Shown: one piece after another, positions 17,135 through 28,415 of the stretch
Layout: every line of letters begins with the position of its first letter
Position numbering within the stretch: position 1 is the stretch's first letter
NCBI RefSeq assembly: GCF_006489205.2
Contig: NZ_VFYR02000005.1
Coordinates: 288,782 to 352,781, forward strand
DNA: 64,000 bases
Origin: Brevibacterium sp. XM4083
GTDB lineage: Bacteria > Actinomycetota > Actinomycetes > Actinomycetales > Brevibacteriaceae
Direction of reading: 5' to 3'
Made by a program: the position numbers and the translations under genes
Notes under the pieces: generated by a model
What the model saw: only the letters and a program-made list of their open reading frames with translations
Told to the model about the DNA's origin: nothing
Database searches by the model: none

Positions 17135-17336
17135 CTGCTCAGTCTATGGATCGGCGGTGGTCGTCGATGCTGAATCGTCTGATCGCGCGGGAGCGGTTCT
17201 CGGTGCGCAGCCCGGGATGCGACCCGATGTGGACGGCTCGGGCAATCGCACACCGGGGAAGGAGAATCGTAGATGACTCGAAACTCTCTGTGACCTGAGT
17301 CTCTCTCATGTCAGTGCCGGATGGCACCGTGAGGTC

Positions 17337-18059
17337 ATGGACAACATCACGGAGAACCCAGAGATCAGGCACCTCGACGACGATTCAGAGTCGCGGCTCA
17401 ACCCCCTGCCGGGAGAATGCGTCGTCTGCTTCGTCCACCGACAACTCGCCGAGTTCGGGTGCGACGACACTCATCGCTTCGCCGAGCGCTTCCGGGAGCA
17501 GACGGCACCGAGGGCTACCGCACTGATCCCGCGACTGCGAGGAATGGGAGCAGAGCACTGCGACTGCCAATTGTTCCGCGAAGTCTTCACCTTCGCACCA
17601 CGGCCGCTGCTGGCTCGGGGCATCTTCGCTTCGACCATCGGCGGCAGGTTGGATGCCGAAGAGCTGACCGACATCGGAGTGTTCGCTGACCCGAGAGGGG
17701 ACGGACGCGGCATCGGATACGGCCACCTGAAGACGGGCCGAACCGTCGATCGGTTCGACTGGTCGGACCGGCGCGAATACGTCGACACCGCCGGGTACGA
17801 CGACGGAGTCGGATTCCCCGGCATGGACGGTCCCGCCGGATACACCGACATCTTCGGTTTCGCGGAGGACGACTACCCGTTCGGGCGCGAACGAGTCGAC
17901 GCCCCGACACCGGCAGCGATCTATCTCTGCTGTCAGTACGTCCGCCGCGGCTCGACACAGGCATGCGGCAATTGGCAACGGGGGAGACGACGTTCGCGGT
18001 GGGCGGACCAGTGGAGGATGATGCCGCCGGACTACTCCAGCGGCCCCAGTCCCTTCTGA
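17337..18059 (+). CDS. DUF2695 domain protein with extended C-terminus
   Basis: Residues about 23-85 match DUF2695: PLPGECVVCFVHRQL, FGCDDTHRFAERF, APRATALIPRLRGMG and HCDCQLFREVF, with several Cys/His that could hold zinc. The rest (to residue 240) is hydrophilic and Tyr/Gly/Asp rich, ending with a CCQYVRRGSTQACGNW element in which Cys residues recur, then a basic tail. The function of the domain is unknown. It starts at ATG 17337, has no operon partner upstream, and ends 37 bp before the nucleoside hydrolase. Confidence 0.75.
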   Translation: MDNITENPEIRHLDDDSESRLNPLPGECVVCFVHRQLAEFGCDDTHRFAERFREQTAPRATALIPRLRGMGAEHCDCQLFREVFTFAPRPLLARGIFASTIGGRLDAEELTDIGVFADPRGDGRGIGYGHLKTGRTVDRFDWSDRREYVDTAGYDDGVGFPGMDGPAGYTDIFGFAEDDYPFGRERVDAPTPAAIYLCCQYVRRGSTQACGNWQRGRRRSRWADQWRMMPPDYSSGPSPF

Positions 18060-18096
18060 CAGCTCTCCGGGTCGGCAGATCCGGCAGAATGACCGT

Positions 18097-19179
18097 ATGA
18101 CTCTGCCGCTCTTCCTCGACTGCGACCCGGGCATCGACGACGCGATCGCGCTCGCCTACCTCCTCTGCCAGGACGACATCGACGTCGTCGGCATCGCCGC
18201 CTCGGGCGGGAACGTCCCCACCGCGCAGGTCGTCGAGAACACGCTGGGGTGGCTCACGCTCGCCGGACGCGACGACATCCCCGTCCACCCGGGCCATGCC
18301 CTGCCGCTGGTTCGCCAGGAATCAGCGGGCGCACAGACGCCACCCGGACCGACTGCGGGAGAGCCCGAGACCGCCGACATCGAGTACGCGGACCTCACCC
18401 ACGGTCAGACCGGTGCCGGGTACGCCGCCCTGCCGGAACCGACGGTGCCGCTCAGCCCCACCTCGGCGGCACAGGCATGGGTCGACGCCGCCCGCGCGCA
18501 CCCCGGCGAGCTCATCGGCATCGTCATCGGGCCGTCGACGAACCTCGCGCTCGCCCTGGAGATCGAACCCCGGCTGCCTCTCCTGCTCCGCCGTCTCTTC
18601 ATCATGGGCGGGGCCTTCAACTACCGCGGCAACACGCACCCGACGACGGAATGGAACGTCACCTTCGACCCCGAATCGACCGCCGCCGTCCTCGCGGCAT
18701 TCGACCGGGCCCGTCGCGAGCTCCCCGACATCGCTCTGCCCGTCATCGCCCCGATCGAAGCCACCGAAGCCGTGGCGATGACCCCCGAACGCTGGGCGGC
18801 CATCCTCTCAGGCGATGCGGACGACCGGTGGCACGCCGTGCTCCGCGAACTCGGCGAGGCCCTGCGCTTCTACTTCGAGTTCCACGAATGGGACGGACTC
18901 GGCTACCTCGCCCACATCCACGACCCCTTCGTCGTCGCCTGCGCCCTCGCGTGGGCCCGCGAACCCGACCGGCCGGAGAGCACCCTGCCCTGGGCGCGAA
19001 GCGCCACAGCACCGGTCGACGTCGAACTCACCGGTACACTCACACGAGGCGAAACCGTCGCCGACTGGCTGGGGCGGTGGGGGAGAGAACCCAACGCAGA
19101 GATCATCCGCTCGATCGCTGCCGACCTCTTCCTCGACCACCTCGGCGCCACACTGAAGAAGGGACCACACCATGGTTAG
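18097..19179 (+). CDS. Inosine-uridine-type nucleoside hydrolase
   Basis: The 360-residue protein has the calcium-binding signature DCDPGIDDAIAL at residues 8-19, which marks the IunH/RihC family that splits ribonucleosides into base and ribose. The central GPSTNLALALE and IMGGAF segments and the late IHDPFVVA (Asp ligand region) are also present. Relative to E. coli Rih proteins it carries an insertion rich in Pro/Glu at about residues 75-105. It is the first gene of a tight operon with ECF transporter genes (8-nt overlap with the S component), so transport and cleavage of a nucleoside are probably linked. Confidence 0.92.
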   Translation: MTLPLFLDCDPGIDDAIALAYLLCQDDIDVVGIAASGGNVPTAQVVENTLGWLTLAGRDDIPVHPGHALPLVRQESAGAQTPPGPTAGEPETADIEYADLTHGQTGAGYAALPEPTVPLSPTSAAQAWVDAARAHPGELIGIVIGPSTNLALALEIEPRLPLLLRRLFIMGGAFNYRGNTHPTTEWNVTFDPESTAAVLAAFDRARRELPDIALPVIAPIEATEAVAMTPERWAAILSGDADDRWHAVLRELGEALRFYFEFHEWDGLGYLAHIHDPFVVACALAWAREPDRPESTLPWARSATAPVDVELTGTLTRGETVADWLGRWGREPNAEIIRSIAADLFLDHLGATLKKGPHHG

Positions 19180-20014
19180 AGACACGACCACCCGCACCCT
19201 GTCTGGGCAGGGGCCAGCCGCACCGACTGGTCCCGGACAAACCCCCATCACTCTCACCCTCACCGTCCTCGGCACCGCCGTCATCCTCGCGACCTACCTC
19301 GTCGTCCTCCTCACGCAGCCCGCCAACCTCGGCACCGACCTCGGCCACACCACCCTGTGGGTCATGGCCGGGTACCTCGCCGGCGGCATCCTCCTCGCGG
19401 CCGGCACCCTGCCGCTCATTCCGCGCAGCATCATCGCGCTCATCCCCGTAGCCATCGCCCTCAACATCGTCATCGGCCAGGTCGTCGGCACGCTCACCCC
19501 GATCCCGCTCTACCTCGACTCCATCGGCACCGTGATGATCGGCGTTCTCGCCGGACCGGCAGCCGGAGCGTTCACCGGCATCATCTCGAACCTCATCTGG
19601 GGAGTGACCCTCAACCCCAGCGTCATCGCCTTCACCACCGGCGCTGCCTTCATCGGCGCCGCCGCCGGATGGGCCGCCCGCCTCGGCGCCTTCCGCACCC
19701 CCTGGTTCGCGGTTCTCACCGGAGCGCTCGCGGGAATCCCCGCCGCAGCCCTCGGCGCCCCGGTGGCCGCCTACGTCTTCGGCGGCGGACTCGGGGCCGG
19801 CACCGGTGGCATCGTCGCGGTCCTCCAAGCGGCCGGACAGGAGATGCTCGCGGCGACACTGGCCCAGAGCATCGTCTCCGACATCATCGACAAGGCGCTG
19901 ATCTTCGGCCTCGCTTACCTCGTGCTCCGCACCCTGCCCCGCCGGATCCTCGACAGGTACCCGTTCACCGAGCACAGCCGTCCCCCGCAGGCGCGCGCCG
20001 CGCGTCTGAGCTGA
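19172..20014 (+). CDS. ECF transporter substrate-binding S component
   Basis: The 280-residue membrane protein has about six to seven hydrophobic helices. After the first pair comes PIPLYLDSIGTVMIGVLAGP followed by GAFTGIISNLIWG, the pattern of energy-coupling-factor S components. It overlaps the nucleoside hydrolase by 8 nt, and its stop abuts the T component start. By gene context the ligand is probably a nucleoside or nucleobase; the sequence alone does not show this. The N-terminal ~30 residues are a polar Thr/Pro-rich extension. Confidence 0.82.
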   Translation: MVRDTTTRTLSGQGPAAPTGPGQTPITLTLTVLGTAVILATYLVVLLTQPANLGTDLGHTTLWVMAGYLAGGILLAAGTLPLIPRSIIALIPVAIALNIVIGQVVGTLTPIPLYLDSIGTVMIGVLAGPAAGAFTGIISNLIWGVTLNPSVIAFTTGAAFIGAAAGWAARLGAFRTPWFAVLTGALAGIPAAALGAPVAAYVFGGGLGAGTGGIVAVLQAAGQEMLAATLAQSIVSDIIDKALIFGLAYLVLRTLPRRILDRYPFTEHSRPPQARAARLS

Positions 20015-20821
20015 ATGGCGACAGCGATCCCGGAATCCCGAACCCCCTGGCACCCGGCCACCGACCTCATTGTCATGGCCTGCGCCCTCTTCCTCGTGTT
20101 CGGGATTCCGTCGCCGGTCGTCCCCGCCGCCGTCATCCTCGGCACGCTCATCGCAGCGGTGACGACGAGGAGGGTCTCTCTGGCCCGATGGGCGCTGACA
20201 GTGGCGGCACTGAGTCTGCCGCTGCTCATCGTCGTCGGACTCGTGCAGGGACTCTTCTACCCCGGGCCGGCGGTGACCGTGCTCTGGCAGTCCGGGGCCG
20301 TTCGCGTCACCGTCGAAGGACTCGCGATCGCCGCGCAGATCTGGCTGCGGGTCACCGCGCTCATCGCCCTCGGCGCGCTGTTCGGGCTCGGCAACGACTC
20401 CGCGCGGCTCTTCGACGGTCTCATCGCCCTCCGCCTGCCCGCAGCAGTGGCCTACATCTGCGCCTCCGCGCTCAGCCTCATCCCGGATGTGCGCCGACAC
20501 ACCACCGAAGTCCTCGACGCCCTCGCCGCCCGCGGATGGCCGACGCACCGCTGGGGAATGCGCATCCGGCTCCTCCCGCGCATCGTCGCAGGCCTCTTCA
20601 CCTCCCTGCTCGTCGGGGTCGACCAACGCCATGAGGTCCTCGACCAGCGCGGCTTCGCCCGCTCCGACCACGCCGTCGCCCTGCAGGATCACCGCGATGG
20701 TCGGGTGCAGTCCCTCATCCGCCGAGGCGGCCCCGTTCTCACGCTCATCCTCGTCGTCGCCTCGGTGGCAGGCCTCCTGCCCCTGCCCAGCGCCGACACG
20801 CTCCTCGGAGGTTGGGGATGA
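20015..20821 (+). CDS. ECF transporter T component (EcfT)
   Basis: The 268-residue protein has four to six hydrophobic helices and the two ATPase-coupling helices of EcfT. The first contains DALAARGWP (the Ala-Arg-Gly motif) and the second DQRGFARSD. It couples ATP hydrolysis to toppling of the S component. It begins directly after the S gene and ends in a 4-nt ATGA overlap with the ATPase gene. A family-typical PDVRRHTTEVLDAL stretch lies before the first motif. Confidence 0.87.
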   Translation: MATAIPESRTPWHPATDLIVMACALFLVFGIPSPVVPAAVILGTLIAAVTTRRVSLARWALTVAALSLPLLIVVGLVQGLFYPGPAVTVLWQSGAVRVTVEGLAIAAQIWLRVTALIALGALFGLGNDSARLFDGLIALRLPAAVAYICASALSLIPDVRRHTTEVLDALAARGWPTHRWGMRIRLLPRIVAGLFTSLLVGVDQRHEVLDQRGFARSDHAVALQDHRDGRVQSLIRRGGPVLTLILVVASVAGLLPLPSADTLLGGWG

Positions 20822-22332
20822 GCGCCGTGCTCGACCTCGCCGGGGTCGACGTCACGTACCGGACGGCGGTGATGCCGGCGCTCTCCGACATCAGCCTGCG
20901 ACTCGATCCCGGACGGATGCACGCGGTGCTCGGTCCGCAAGGGGCGGGGACCTCGACACTGGCCCGGCTCACCGTCGGACTGCTCAGCGAGCAGGCGACC
21001 GTGACCGGCCACGCGGTCGTCACCGACAGCGCCGTCATGCTCGGTGACGATCCCGAGGCGCAGCTGTCGGGGATGACGAGCATCGTCGGCGACGAGGTGC
21101 AGCTGCCGAGCCGACTCCACGGCGTGGCCGCCGACAGCGCGCGGATGGCGGCCGCGCTCAGTGCTTTCGGTCTCGACGGCCTGTGGGACCGACGTCTCGA
21201 CACGCTGTCCGGTGGACAGCGGCAGCTCGTCGCGCTTGCCGGTCTGCTCGCCCTCGACCCCGTGCTCCTCGTTCTCGACGAGCCCGCGCTCTCACTCGAC
21301 CCGCGGATGCGCCGCAGTCTCATCGCCGGGCTGCGCGCCCACACGGACTCCGGGGGCGCGGTCCTCCTCACCGGTCATCAGTTCGACGACGTCGCCGAGG
21401 CCTGCGATGCCGTCAGCTTCCTCTCCTCGGGCACACTGAGCGCCGCCGTGGAACCGTCCTCCCTCGGGGACGCGGCGATCGCGGGGCACGGGGTGTGGAC
21501 ATCGGTGCCGGGGCGTGCACCCGGCCGGTCCCGAGACGCAGTCGCCCTCGCCTCCGAATCCGCTGAGCGGGTGCCCGCCGAACCTGACGCAGGACAGCAG
21601 GCCCCTCACCCACGCGCATCCGGTGCGCCCGTGCTCACGATCGACGGCCTGCGGGTGGAACGGGGTGAGGCGGTGGTCCTCGACGGCGTCGACCTGCGAC
21701 TGCATCCGGGTGAGCTCGTCGCACTCACCGGGGCGAACGGCGCCGGGAAGTCGACGCTGCTGCGGGCGCTCCTCGGCCTCCTCGACCGCAGGGCCACGGT
21801 GACGGGCGCAATGAGCGTGCACCGCCTCGGCGAGGACATCTCCCTGCCGGGCATGCCCGCCTGCCGGCGAGCCGCGCATCTCGGGTGGGTCGGTCAGGAC
21901 CCGGGCACTCAGCTCTCGGCAGCGACGGTGGCGAACGAGCTGCGGCGAGCCGCGCCCCTGCCCCGGCATCGGCGGCGTGAGCGTGAGGCCGTCGTCGCAG
22001 AGCGGACCGCGGCGGTCGCCTCGGCGATGGCATTGGTGGGACTCACCGAGGCGGCCGAGGCCCATCCCTTCGACCTCGGGACTGCGCGGCGGAAGGACGT
22101 CGTCATCGCCTCAGCGCTCATCACGGAACCGGCGGTCCTCCTGCTCGACGAACCCACACAGGGCAGGGACGCGGCGGCGATGGAACGGCTGAGCGCAGTC
22201 GTCGCGGACTTCTGCGAGCGAGGCGGAGCCGTCATCGCGGTCACCCATGACCGACGGTGGGCGCGATCGGCCGCCGACCGGATCGTCACGCTCGACGGGG
22301 GTCGCCTCGTCGCGGCGGGCGTCGACGTCTGA
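20818..22332 (+). CDS. ECF transporter ATPase, two fused ABC domains
   Basis: The 504-residue protein contains two ABC domains in tandem, an EcfA1-EcfA2 fusion. Domain 1 (residues ~1-225) has a Walker A of GPQGAGTST (39-47) in which the essential Lys is Thr45. It keeps LSGGQ (130-134), Walker B with Glu155 and switch His187. Domain 2 (~271-504) has a normal GANGAGKST (305-313), Walker B with Glu445 and His477, but its signature reads LGTAR (420-424) instead of LSGGQ. In the head-to-tail dimer the two defects fall in the same composite site, leaving one intact site. The linker 226-270 is Ala/Pro/Glu rich. ATG 20818 overlaps the T-component stop. Confidence 0.92.
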   Translation: MSAVLDLAGVDVTYRTAVMPALSDISLRLDPGRMHAVLGPQGAGTSTLARLTVGLLSEQATVTGHAVVTDSAVMLGDDPEAQLSGMTSIVGDEVQLPSRLHGVAADSARMAAALSAFGLDGLWDRRLDTLSGGQRQLVALAGLLALDPVLLVLDEPALSLDPRMRRSLIAGLRAHTDSGGAVLLTGHQFDDVAEACDAVSFLSSGTLSAAVEPSSLGDAAIAGHGVWTSVPGRAPGRSRDAVALASESAERVPAEPDAGQQAPHPRASGAPVLTIDGLRVERGEAVVLDGVDLRLHPGELVALTGANGAGKSTLLRALLGLLDRRATVTGAMSVHRLGEDISLPGMPACRRAAHLGWVGQDPGTQLSAATVANELRRAAPLPRHRRREREAVVAERTAAVASAMALVGLTEAAEAHPFDLGTARRKDVVIASALITEPAVLLLDEPTQGRDAAAMERLSAVVADFCERGGAVIAVTHDRRWARSAADRIVTLDGGRLVAAGVDV

Positions 22333-22379
22333 GCGCGGCCGGTATCGCCATTCAGGGGTGCGTGAGCGGCGGGGCGTGC

Positions 22380-22670
22380 TCAGTAGTCGTAGGACGAATC
22401 GGTCGTCAGCGTGCCCGGGGTGCGGAACTTCTGGAGGTGGATGTGGCGGGCGAAGCGGATGACCGGGCGGATGAGCATCTCGATGCTGCCGAGGACGAAG
22501 AGGCAGGTGCCGGCGAACATGAGGGAATCGGAGAAGAACATGAAGCTGCCGATGAGGAACCACAGGCCGATGAGGACATCGTTGGCGATGCTGATCATCT
22601 GGTAGCGCTGGCGGATGACGATCTCGTCGTGTCCGATGTGCATGATGAGGTCGTGTTCCTGCGTGGTCAA
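22380..22670 (-). CDS. YrhK-domain membrane protein
   Basis: The 96-residue protein matches the YrhK pattern: IGHDEIVIRQRYQMISIAND then LIGLWFLIGSFMFF, with a second helix MFAGTCLFVLGSIEML and RPVIRFARHIHLQ. Two membrane helices are expected. The role is unknown. I read the start as TTG 22670 because GGAGGA sits 4-5 nt upstream; ATG at codon 10 is an alternative. It faces the ECF ATPase gene, 47 bp apart. Confidence 0.8.
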   Translation of the reverse strand: MTTQEHDLIMHIGHDEIVIRQRYQMISIANDVLIGLWFLIGSFMFFSDSLMFAGTCLFVLGSIEMLIRPVIRFARHIHLQKFRTPGTLTTDSSYDY

Positions 22671-23025
22671 GCAGTCCTCCGGAGGATGAGTGGGAAAAGG
22701 GCCGTTGTGATTTTACGCGGGGCCGCGGTGCGCGCGCCATCCGAGACCGGTCACGGCGGCGGACTCACAGGAAGACTCAGCCCGCGTGGAGGTCAGCCGG
22801 TGGTCGCTGCGGGCTGCGGACATGCGGCGCTGCCGACCAGGTCGCTCGGAGGCGGCGCCGATTGTGCAGTGCGACGCTTCGGAGCGTGGGCGCCGGAATC
22901 GAGGACACGAGATCGTCACGCACGCGTCATGCGGGGGACGAGCCGGCGCGGCCGTGTCCGTGGGGTCGGCTACAGTCAGAATCACCGACTCTCAACACGC
23001 GCCAGAATCTCAATGAGGAGACATC
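22671..23025. other. Intergenic stretch, no gene seen
   Basis: The frames here are short, lack ribosome-binding sites and have no recognisable family. A TCCTCCGGAGGA palindrome at 22674-22685 doubles as the ribosome-binding site of the yrhK-like gene. A GAGGAG Shine-Dalgarno for the next gene lies at the right end. I see nothing else. Confidence 0.5.
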
Positions 23026-23487
23026 ATGAGCCGTTCCGTACAGATCACCGTTGACTGTCATGACCCGATCCTCCTCGCGAGGTTCTGGGCAGAGGTCCTC
23101 GGCTACGTCATCCCCGGTCCACCCGGGACCTCGCTGTCCGACGGGCAGGATCCGTTCGATGCGTGGAGGGAGTTCCTCGAGGGGCTCGGCGTCGAGATGA
23201 GACCGGAGGACATGCGTGCTGCGATCGAAGACCCGGCCGGGCGCGGCCCGCGGGTGTTCTTCCAGACAGTCCCCGAGGACAAGACGGTGAAGAACCGCAT
23301 CCACCTCGATGTCCGTGCCGCTCCAGGACTGCAGGGCGCCGATCGGATGGACGCCCTCGAAGCCGAATGCAATCGACTGGTCGCCCTCGGGGCCACGCGG
23401 TTGCAGCGGTTCGAACCGAAACCGCCGATGGAGGCCGGTTTCATCGTCATGGCCGATCCCGAGGGCAACGAGTTCTGCCTCGACTGA
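23026..23487 (+). CDS. VOC family protein (glyoxalase-like)
   Basis: The 153-residue protein fits the actinobacterial glyoxalase-like VOC group: VQITVDCHDPILLARFWAEV, FQTVPEDKTVKNRIHLDV with the second-module His, and a final GFIVMADPEGNEFCLD strand with metal-binding Glu. It probably binds a divalent metal and an unknown small molecule. GAGGAG lies 5 nt before ATG 23026. Between the two half-modules it carries an insertion with a long acidic helix (residues ~45-70). Monocistronic. Confidence 0.85.
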   Translation: MSRSVQITVDCHDPILLARFWAEVLGYVIPGPPGTSLSDGQDPFDAWREFLEGLGVEMRPEDMRAAIEDPAGRGPRVFFQTVPEDKTVKNRIHLDVRAAPGLQGADRMDALEAECNRLVALGATRLQRFEPKPPMEAGFIVMADPEGNEFCLD

Positions 23488-23620
23488 ACCGGCTGCCTGG
23501 ACCGGCCAGGCTGCCCGGATCGACCACGTTGCCGCGGTCGACTTGTCGGCCCGGACCGATCCGATGATAGTTCTCTTAGATTCCTGACGGGCTCTCGGCC
23601 GCGTTGCTACCGTGATTGGT

Positions 23621-24316
23621 ATGAAGACTGCGAAGCCGACCTACCTCGCCGCTGTCGTCACGCTCGCCTTCAGCCTCGCCTTGACCGGGTGCGCCGGCGG
23701 GAATGCCAAATCCCAGAGCCCAGACGCCGCGTCGAGCCAGCCGACGCAGGCCGGAGCGGTCGGCTCCGCATCGGCTGAGGAGAGCGAACAAGCCGGCCAG
23801 ACCGGGCAATCTGACCAGTCCGATCAAGCTGGACAGACTGGTCAGTCCGGACAGACTGGTCAGTCCGGGCTGTCGGCCGACGCCGACCTGAGCAGAGCCC
23901 AGCCGCAGGTGACGCCCGAGGACGCGATCACCGCAGCGCAGACCGACGTCGGCGACGGCACCGTCCACGCCATCGAACTCGACCACGACCGCCGTGACGA
24001 CGCGTGGCAGTACGAGGTGAAGATCCTCTCCGGCACGACGGACTACGACGTCACGGTCGATGCGGACTCCGGCGACGTCGTCGGCCGCGACGAGGACACC
24101 ACCGACGACTCCGAGCAGGCCATCGACCTCAGCGCCCCGATGACCTTCGACGAGGCGCTCGGCCTCGCCGCCGGGCAGGGCACAGGGCGGCTGACGAGCT
24201 GGAAGCTCGAATCCGACGACGGTCGCGTCGAGTATCAGTTCGACTACGAGGACGGCAGCGCGGACACCGAGGTGACCGTCGACGTGAACTCGAAGAAGGT
24301 CACCGTCGACAACTGA
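23621..24316 (+). CDS. PepSY-domain lipoprotein
   Basis: The 231-residue protein has a lipoprotein signal peptide ending LALTGC (Cys at about 26). A low-complexity Gln/Ser/Gly linker (repeats of GQTGQS, residues ~55-85) follows, then two PepSY-like modules: residues ~95-145 (TPEDAITAAQTDVGDG, VTVDADSGDVVG) and ~160-231 (MTFDEALGLAAG, VTVDVNSKKVTV). PepSY domains are thought to inhibit or sense peptidases. It is anchored outside the membrane. ATG 23621 is preferred over GTG 23612 because it fits the signal peptide. It stands alone. Confidence 0.85.
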   Translation: MKTAKPTYLAAVVTLAFSLALTGCAGGNAKSQSPDAASSQPTQAGAVGSASAEESEQAGQTGQSDQSDQAGQTGQSGQTGQSGLSADADLSRAQPQVTPEDAITAAQTDVGDGTVHAIELDHDRRDDAWQYEVKILSGTTDYDVTVDADSGDVVGRDEDTTDDSEQAIDLSAPMTFDEALGLAAGQGTGRLTSWKLESDDGRVEYQFDYEDGSADTEVTVDVNSKKVTVDN

Positions 24317-24395
24317 GGTGATCTCGCGCCCGGTCCGACGCCCGTGTGCCCCGGTCCGACCCCTGTGTGTCACCGCCTCGGGCTAGGCTGATCCC

Positions 24396-25007
24396 ATGCA
24401 CGCCAACGCTGCGCCTCCGGTCGGCCGCCTCGAAGTCATCACCGGTCCGATGTTCTCCGGCAAATCCGAAGAGCTCATGCGCCGTGTCCGCCGCGCTCGC
24501 ATCGCGGGCGTCAACGCGCTCGTCATCAGCCATTCTCTCGACACCCGCGCCGAACTCTCGGCCGTCACCTCGCACATCGGGGTCAACATTCCCGCGATCC
24601 CCGTCGGCAACGTCACCGACCTCGCAGCGGTCGCCGCGACGGAGGACTTCGACCTCATCGCCATCGACGAAGCTCAGTTCTTCGGTCCCGACCTCGTCCC
24701 GGTCGTCGACGACCTCCTGGCCACGGGTGCCACGGTCATCGTCGAAGGCCTCTGCGTGACCTTCGACGGCGCACCGTTCGAACCGCTGCCGACCTTCATG
24801 GCGCTCGCTGAGGACGTCACGAAGCTCACGGCAGTCTGCACGATCTGCGGCCGCGACGCCGTGTTCCATGAGCGCATCGCCGCGCAGCCGACCGGCGCCG
24901 CCACCGACATCGACGCCAGTCACGTCGGCGGCCTCGACTCCTATGTCGCCCGCTGCCGCGTGCACTTCCGTGAGGGAACGGCGTGCACCGATCCGGACCG
25001 GCCATGA
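24396..25007 (+). CDS. tdk: Thymidine kinase (TK1 type)
   Basis: The 203-residue protein phosphorylates thymidine with ATP. It has the P-loop GPMFSGKS at residues 16-23, the IDEAQFF Walker-B-like motif near 90, and GLCVTFDGAPFEPLP, the lasso and active-site region. The zinc site is CTICGRDAVF plus a later Cys/His pair (ARCRVHF). Length is normal. It is isolated; a nucleoside salvage operon lies about 2 kb upstream on the same strand, which suits pyrimidine salvage. Confidence 0.94.
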   Translation: MHANAAPPVGRLEVITGPMFSGKSEELMRRVRRARIAGVNALVISHSLDTRAELSAVTSHIGVNIPAIPVGNVTDLAAVAATEDFDLIAIDEAQFFGPDLVPVVDDLLATGATVIVEGLCVTFDGAPFEPLPTFMALAEDVTKLTAVCTICGRDAVFHERIAAQPTGAATDIDASHVGGLDSYVARCRVHFREGTACTDPDRP

Positions 25008-25063
25008 GCCCGGCACCTTCCTCACCCTGATCCCGCGGCGGCCCTGTCGTCAGCCGGGCAGCG

Positions 25064-25705
25064 TCACTGCTCGATGGCAGCCCACGTCTCCCGCCAGATG
25101 TCGGCGAGCGCTGCGATGTTGTAATGCGCGTTCAACCCGCTCGGCTGCGGCACGACGCGCAGAGCGACGTCCTCCGGCCAGCCGGGAATGAGCGAGGTGT
25201 CCTGGACGCCGAGCGTCGCCTTCGGCTGGGAGAACGCGATCCGGAACGAGGTGATCCCGGCGATCGCCACGGCTGCCGGTCGAATCTCGGCCAAGCGCGC
25301 GACGAGCCGGGCACCGCCGGCGCGCAACTCCTCGTTCGTCAGCTCATCGGCCCGGGCAGTGGCCCGTCCGACGAGGTTGGTGATCCCGATGCCCCGGGAG
25401 AGCAGATGCTCCTCGTCCTCGGCGGAGAGACCGAGCGAGGCATCGACGAGGTGATCGGTCAGCCCGCCCCGATGGAGCGAGGGCCAGAAGCGATTGCCCG
25501 GACGCGCGAAGGGCGCATTGACCGCCGCCGTCCACAGTCCCGGATTGATGCCGACGATGAGCAGGGAGAGTTCTCCGGGCCCGACCGGGAGAACATCGTC
25601 GATGGCGTCGGGATCGTCGGTGGCGAACTGCGCGAGGTCGTCCTTCGTCGGCTTCCGCCCGCCGAGCGGCGATGGTCTGCGGGGTCGGCGATTTTCGGCT
25701 GGCAC
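25064..25705 (-). CDS. mug: Mug-type uracil-DNA glycosylase
   Basis: The 213-residue protein matches the mismatch-specific uracil/thymine-DNA glycosylase family. It has the motif LLIVGINPGLWTA with the family-typical NPG, RFWPSLHRGGLT, the GIGITNLVGR segment, and PQPSGLN near the end. It should remove uracil, or ethenocytosine as in Mug, from mismatches. The start is GTG 25705 with a GGGTGG purine run; longer frames upstream do not fit the family. It is divergent from the SRPBCC gene, 48 bp apart. Confidence 0.88.
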   Translation of the reverse strand: MPAENRRPRRPSPLGGRKPTKDDLAQFATDDPDAIDDVLPVGPGELSLLIVGINPGLWTAAVNAPFARPGNRFWPSLHRGGLTDHLVDASLGLSAEDEEHLLSRGIGITNLVGRATARADELTNEELRAGGARLVARLAEIRPAAVAIAGITSFRIAFSQPKATLGVQDTSLIPGWPEDVALRVVPQPSGLNAHYNIAALADIWRETWAAIEQ

Positions 25706-25753
25706 GCCACCCAGACTACCGTCGAAGGACGACGCGTCGAACGGAGGCCCGCC

Positions 25754-26216
25754 ATGAGCCACGAGCACACCCGGCCCCGCCCCGGTGAGTCCGCGCCCTT
25801 CCACTTCGAGTCGGTGTGGCGGGTGGCCGATCCCCTCGCAGCGGTGTGGTCGGTCCTCACCGACGTCGAGGCCTGGCCGCAGTGGTGGCCGGGCATCGCC
25901 GCGGCCACCACAGACGACTCCGGTGTGCACCCCGGCAGTCGCGCGGGGATCACCGTGCGCAGCCCCCTCGGCGTCGCGTTCGACATCACGCTGTCCATCG
26001 AGGGTCTCACTCCTGCGCGGCAGGTGCGCCTCGTCGCCGACGGCGATCTGCGCGGCTTCGGCGTCTGGACCCTCGCGCGCACCGGGCCGCTCACCGCGAT
26101 CTCTTCGACCTGGTGCGTGACGACGCGTCGGCGCTCCGTCCGGGTCCTCAGACCGGTCTCCGCCGGCATGCACGGCTTCGTCATGCGAGCAGGCGAGGAC
26201 GGACTCCGCCGCCGCC

Positions 26217-26233
<17 letters not shown>
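25754..26233 (+). CDS. SRPBCC family protein
   Basis: The 159-residue protein has a START-like pattern: FESVWRVADPLAAVWSVLTD, EAWPQWWPGI, RAGITVRSPLG, and a C-terminal helix (GFVMRAGEDGLRRRLSAL). This is the polyketide cyclase/dehydrase-like group, binding an unknown hydrophobic ligand. ATG 25754 has a CGGAGG Shine-Dalgarno. Its end overlaps the convergent thiF gene by 17 nt. Confidence 0.8.

Positions 26234-28411
<2,178 letters not shown>

Positions 28412-28415
<4 letters not shown>

Noticed and set aside
19103..20692. 529-codon minus-strand frame across the ECF operon
   Set aside because: Highly charged Glu/Gly/Asp/Arg composition typical of antisense high-GC frames; the plus strand encodes overlapping transporter genes.
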